From contig JAGOVA010000009.1 of the NCBI GenBank assembly GCA_018061005.1, positions 1 to 64,000 of the forward strand: 64,000 bases of DNA, read 5' to 3'. Each line of letters starts with the position of its first letter. The stretch's first letter is position 1. A program made the translations under genes and the position numbers. This document shows positions 62,158-64,000 of the stretch, one piece after another. A model generated the notes under the pieces. The model was not told where the DNA came from. It saw nothing but the letters and a program-made list of their open reading frames with translations, and did not search any database. The DNA is from Sterolibacterium sp. Its GTDB lineage: Bacteria > Pseudomonadota > Gammaproteobacteria > Burkholderiales > Rhodocyclaceae.

Positions 62158-63918
62158 ATGACCACGATCTCAGCCGCTGCACCGGGTGCTCCACGAAATA
62201 CCGACCTGAAGGATGCCCTGCTGGCACTCCGGCCGCACTACAAGCGCGCCATTTTCTTCAGTGTATTCACCACCCTGATCTCGCTCGCCCCCACCATTTA
62301 CATGCTGGAAGTCTACGACCGCGTCGTCAATAGCCGCAGCATGATGACCCTGGCCATGGAAACCATCGCCATCGTATTGCTTCTGGCCGTGCTGGAAGTC
62401 ATCGAATGGGTGCGGCACGACGTACTGCACAATGCCGCGCTGGAATTTGATCACCGTATCGGGCAGCGCACCTTCAATGCCATGTTTGAAGCCAGCCTGC
62501 GGCGGTTTTCTGGAGCCAGCGCACAAGCCCTCAACGACCTGCGTGCCTTGCGTGGATTCATTGGCAGCCCGGCACTGCTGGCAATCATCGATGTCCCGCT
62601 GGCATTGGTCTATCTGGTGGCTGTTTTCGTGGTTAGTGTGCCAATGGGCTGGTTTGCCGTGGTGGGGGGCGTGGTTCAGGTCACCCTGGCCTGGCTCAAC
62701 GAACGCAGCACGCAACCCCCGCTCATGGCGGCCAACCGCACGGCCATCGAAGCACAGAATTACGCAGCCGCCACACTGCGTAACGCCCAGGTCATTGAAG
62801 CCATGGGTATGCAGCGCAACATTCACCAACGCTGGCAGAAAAAGCAGGAAGCCTTTCTAGAGTACCAGGCCACAGCCTCCGACAAAGCCGGCGACTTCTC
62901 CGTCTCCGCCCGTTTCGTACAGCAACTGCTGTCCTCGCTGTTGCTGGGCTTTGGTGCCTGGCTCATGCTGCGCGGCGAATTTCCTGGCGGTGGCGGCATG
63001 ATGATTGTCGGCTCCATCTTCGGCGGCAAAGCCCTGGCACCGCTGGTGCAACTGATCGCCCACTGGAAAACCGTGGTCGGTGCGCGTGAAGCCTACCAAC
63101 GGCTCGATAGCCTGCTGAACTTCGTTCCGCATAAAGAGCCCAGCATGGCGCTGCCCTCGCCGCGTGGCAACCTGCAGGTCGAGAATCTCGTGGCGGGCGC
63201 ACCGGGTTCGCCCCTCCCCATCCTGCGTGGTGTCAGCTTCAATCTTCCTGCAGGTCAGATCCTCGCCATCGTCGGGCCTTCCGCCTCCGGTAAAACAACC
63301 CTGGCGCGCCTGCTGATGGGCATCTGGCCGGCCAGTAATGGCAAAGTGCGGCTCGATGGCGCCGACATCTTTCCCTGGCACAAAAGCGAGCTGGGGCCTT
63401 ATGTGGGCTACCTACCACAGGAAGTCGAGCTCTTTGAAGGCAGCCTGGCCGACAACATCGCCCGCTTTGGCGAAGTCGACATGGCCAAGGTGGAAGCGGC
63501 CGCACGCGCGGTGGGCCTGCATGAAACCCTGCTAGCGCTCCCCCAGGGTTACGACACCAATATTGGCGACGAAGGCTGCTTCCTGTCGGGCGGCCAGCGT
63601 CAGCGTGTGGGTCTGGCACGCGCCATCTACAACCAGCCACGTTTTGTCGTGCTCGACGAACCCAACTCCAGCCTCGACGAAGCCGGAGAACGCGCCCTGC
63701 TGCAAACCCTGCAAGCCCTCAAGGCGGCCGGAACCACCGTTATCGTCATCACCCATCGTACCAACCTGCTGACGGCGGTGGATCTGATGATGATCCTTGT
63801 TGACGGCCAGACCAAAGCCTACGGCCCGCGTGACGAAGTGCTGGCCGCACTCCAGAAGGGCGCTCAAGCCGCGGCTACCCCACCCGCTGCAGCGGCAGCG
63901 CCTGTGGCCACCGCCTGA
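62158..63918 (+). CDS. Type I secretion system ABC transporter (permease/ATPase, PrtD family)
   Basis: A 586-residue half-transporter with an N-terminal membrane domain of about six helices (FFSVFTTLISLAPTIYMLEVYDR through SLLLGFGAWLMLRGEF). The C-terminal ATPase has Walker A GPSASGKTT, the signature LSGGQRQRVGLARAI, Walker B FVVLDEPNSSLDE and the H-loop VITHR. The layout and YMLEVYDRV match PrtD/LapB-type exporters of repeat-containing or protease substrates, without an N-terminal peptidase domain. The ATG at 62158 follows the T-tract box; its substrate is not encoded in the window. Confidence 0.93.
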   Translation: MTTISAAAPGAPRNTDLKDALLALRPHYKRAIFFSVFTTLISLAPTIYMLEVYDRVVNSRSMMTLAMETIAIVLLLAVLEVIEWVRHDVLHNAALEFDHRIGQRTFNAMFEASLRRFSGASAQALNDLRALRGFIGSPALLAIIDVPLALVYLVAVFVVSVPMGWFAVVGGVVQVTLAWLNERSTQPPLMAANRTAIEAQNYAAATLRNAQVIEAMGMQRNIHQRWQKKQEAFLEYQATASDKAGDFSVSARFVQQLLSSLLLGFGAWLMLRGEFPGGGGMMIVGSIFGGKALAPLVQLIAHWKTVVGAREAYQRLDSLLNFVPHKEPSMALPSPRGNLQVENLVAGAPGSPLPILRGVSFNLPAGQILAIVGPSASGKTTLARLLMGIWPASNGKVRLDGADIFPWHKSELGPYVGYLPQEVELFEGSLADNIARFGEVDMAKVEAAARAVGLHETLLALPQGYDTNIGDEGCFLSGGQRQRVGLARAIYNQPRFVVLDEPNSSLDEAGERALLQTLQALKAAGTTVIVITHRTNLLTAVDLMMILVDGQTKAYGPRDEVLAALQKGAQAAATPPAAAAAPVATA

Positions 63919-63962
63919 ACACAGCCAACGCCCCCCATGCCCAGAACAACCGCGTGCTCATC

Positions 63963-64000
63963 ATGAAAAATCCAGCCTTCTTCCAACGCAGTGAACTGAC
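63963..64000 (+). CDS. Start of a probable type I secretion membrane-fusion (HlyD-like) protein, cut by the window edge
   Basis: ATG at 63963 opens a frame beginning MKNPAFFQRSELT that is still open at the edge, 44 bases after the ABC transporter stop. In type I secretion operons of the PrtD family the next gene usually encodes the HlyD-type adaptor (PrtE). Only 12 residues are visible, so the identification rests on position. Confidence 0.35.
   Translation, partial: MKNPAFFQRSEL

Noticed and set aside
61850..62161. Possible out-of-frame RuvC or zinc-finger remnant of the TnpB-like gene (CSSC...CTRC)
   Set aside because: The Cys-rich look is a chance product of a shifted frame; no RuvC motifs or proper CxxC pairs with expected spacing follow.

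Overview
The window is dense, high-GC, almost entirely protein-coding DNA from a Proteobacterium, most likely a free-living betaproteobacterium. Supporting this are the ubiC-ubiA-ubiD and pepP-ubiH ubiquinone genes, the block hisE-hinT-tatABC next to a DegS-like protease and NIF3, the run nadD-rsfS-rlmH-maf-rng, a BPSS1780-like membrane protein and a DUF2782 protein near polA, and dusB-fis-purH-purD. Genus cannot be fixed from the sequence alone. No rRNA, tRNA, CRISPR array or intact transposase was seen.

Layout. (1) 1-7937, minus strand: a chemotaxis operon read cheY, STAS protein, cheA, mcp, cheW, cheR, cheB, cheD; cheD appears frameshifted near its C-terminus at the window edge. (2) 8065-10353, plus: a single-domain hemerythrin, a small membrane MCP-like protein and folA, packed or overlapping. 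(3) 10338-13911: a MAPEG gene bracketed by two palindromic repeats, then ubiC-ubiA-ubiD. (4) 13932-20894: two membrane diguanylate cyclases, an orphan N6-adenine-type DNA methyltransferase, murU, pepP and a UbiH-like monooxygenase. (5) 20922-22694, minus: thioesterase, glutathione peroxidase, D-Ala-D-Ala dipeptidase. (6) 22828-27125: dusB-fis-purH-purD. (7) 27212-34836, minus: acyl-CoA synthetase, two acyl-CoA dehydrogenases, a YciO/Sua5 protein, a PHP nuclease, an alpha/beta hydrolase and NIF3. (8) 34933-41752: two HtrA-type proteases around tatCBA-hinT-hisE, then a MidA-like methyltransferase. (9) 42158-49537, minus: a two-partner secretion locus (TpsB, a 1648-residue TpsA, a FecR-domain protein) starting 24 bases after rng. 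(10) 49562-55522, minus: rng, maf, rlmH, rsfS, nadD, two small envelope proteins and a LOG-family protein. (11) 55638-64000: polA, vapBC, an SDR enzyme, a CoxG-like protein, a short TnpB-like protein lacking its nuclease half, and the start of a type I secretion operon running off the edge.

The most unusual locus is 61083-62157. A 224-residue protein resembles the N-terminal half of IS605 TnpB/OrfB (helical region plus beta-barrel) but has no RuvC nuclease or zinc finger. It lies directly upstream of a type I secretion ABC transporter. Its start codon sits inside one of three copies of an 11-base motif, and diverged copies of one hairpin-plus-T-tract segment flank it. It may be a domesticated, nuclease-free TnpB derivative; that function is inference. 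A related T-tract/TTTCACG leader also precedes tatA and the chemoreceptor gene. Two further dispersed palindromic repeat families run through the window, one of which supplies the stop codon of folA.
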